Position numbers and translations under genes: made by a program | The notes under the pieces: generated by a model | Databases searched by the model: none | What the model was told of the DNA's origin: nothing | What the model saw: the letters and a program-made list of their open reading frames with translations, nothing else | Source of the DNA: Bacteroidota bacterium | Lineage (GTDB): Bacteria > Bacteroidota > Rhodothermia > Rhodothermales > Bin80 | Direction of reading: 5' to 3' | Assembly: GCA_028873925.1 (NCBI GenBank) | Contig: JAPPNA010000184.1 | Coordinates: forward strand, 1 to 58,161 | DNA: 58,161 nucleotides | Shown here: piece after piece, positions 58,156 to 58,161 of the stretch | Numbering within the stretch: position 1 is the first letter of the stretch | Layout of the letters: every line of letters starts with the position of its first letter

Positions 58156-58161
58156 CGGCCG

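Overview
The window looks like one complete contig from a Gram-negative, marine, alginate-degrading bacterium of the Rhodothermota/Balneolota side of the Bacteroidota-related phyla. The signs are: TonB receptor with a carboxypeptidase-like regulatory domain but no SusD; PorV- and FadL-like outer membrane barrels; secreted enzymes ending in a 'YPNPF' FlgD-like/type IX secretion C-terminal domain; promoters of the TTG-N18-20-TAAnTTG type; and a set of PL6 and PL17-like alginate lyases resembling what is known from Rhodothermus marinus. This placement is inference; there is no rRNA or tRNA in the window.

Layout. Positions 1-6,419: housekeeping genes (uvrA on minus; a BatA-like membrane protein and hflX on plus). 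6,420-10,078: an insertion-element graveyard (IS1634-like and ISNCY-like transposase remnants) around an orphan AAA ATPase. 10,079-34,829: an alginate utilisation locus in three transcription units: (i) TonB receptor, secreted Fn3-like protein, PorV-like and FadL-like barrels and a heparinase II/III-type lyase; (ii) a duplicated beta-helix protein and two PL6 lyases; (iii) on the minus strand a PL17 lyase, an SDR reductase, a TRAP transporter (P, Q, M) and a GntR/FCD regulator. Each unit starts at a similar promoter with the same inverted-repeat-like site, TTGTAT-N6-(A/T)TAC or a degenerate version, which I propose is the GntR operator. Together these genes would bind and cut alginate at the surface, import oligomers, finish them to unsaturated monomer, move it across the inner membrane and reduce the keto-uronate.

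34,830-47,881: a BREX phage-defence operon: a BrxA-position protein, brxB, brxC, pglX, pglZ, brxL. It is preceded by a ten-codon leader ORF with a perfect AGGAGG. brxC is split by a run of nine C; adding one C or removing two restores a single BrxC of about 1,150 residues. This is the most interesting feature here: a candidate phase-variable or frameshift-controlled defence operon, or a sequencing/assembly slip.

47,882-50,803: an AT-richer islet with a secreted protein, a large lipoprotein gene interrupted by one in-frame amber codon, and a truncated second copy of part of that lipoprotein. 50,804-51,878: about 1.1 kb without a convincing gene. 51,879-58,100: gyrB, a GT2 glycosyltransferase and a convergent PLD-helicase-DUF3427 protein. 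The two contig ends carry the same 55-bp hairpin-forming sequence in inverted orientation, so the contig probably stops at a dispersed repeat.
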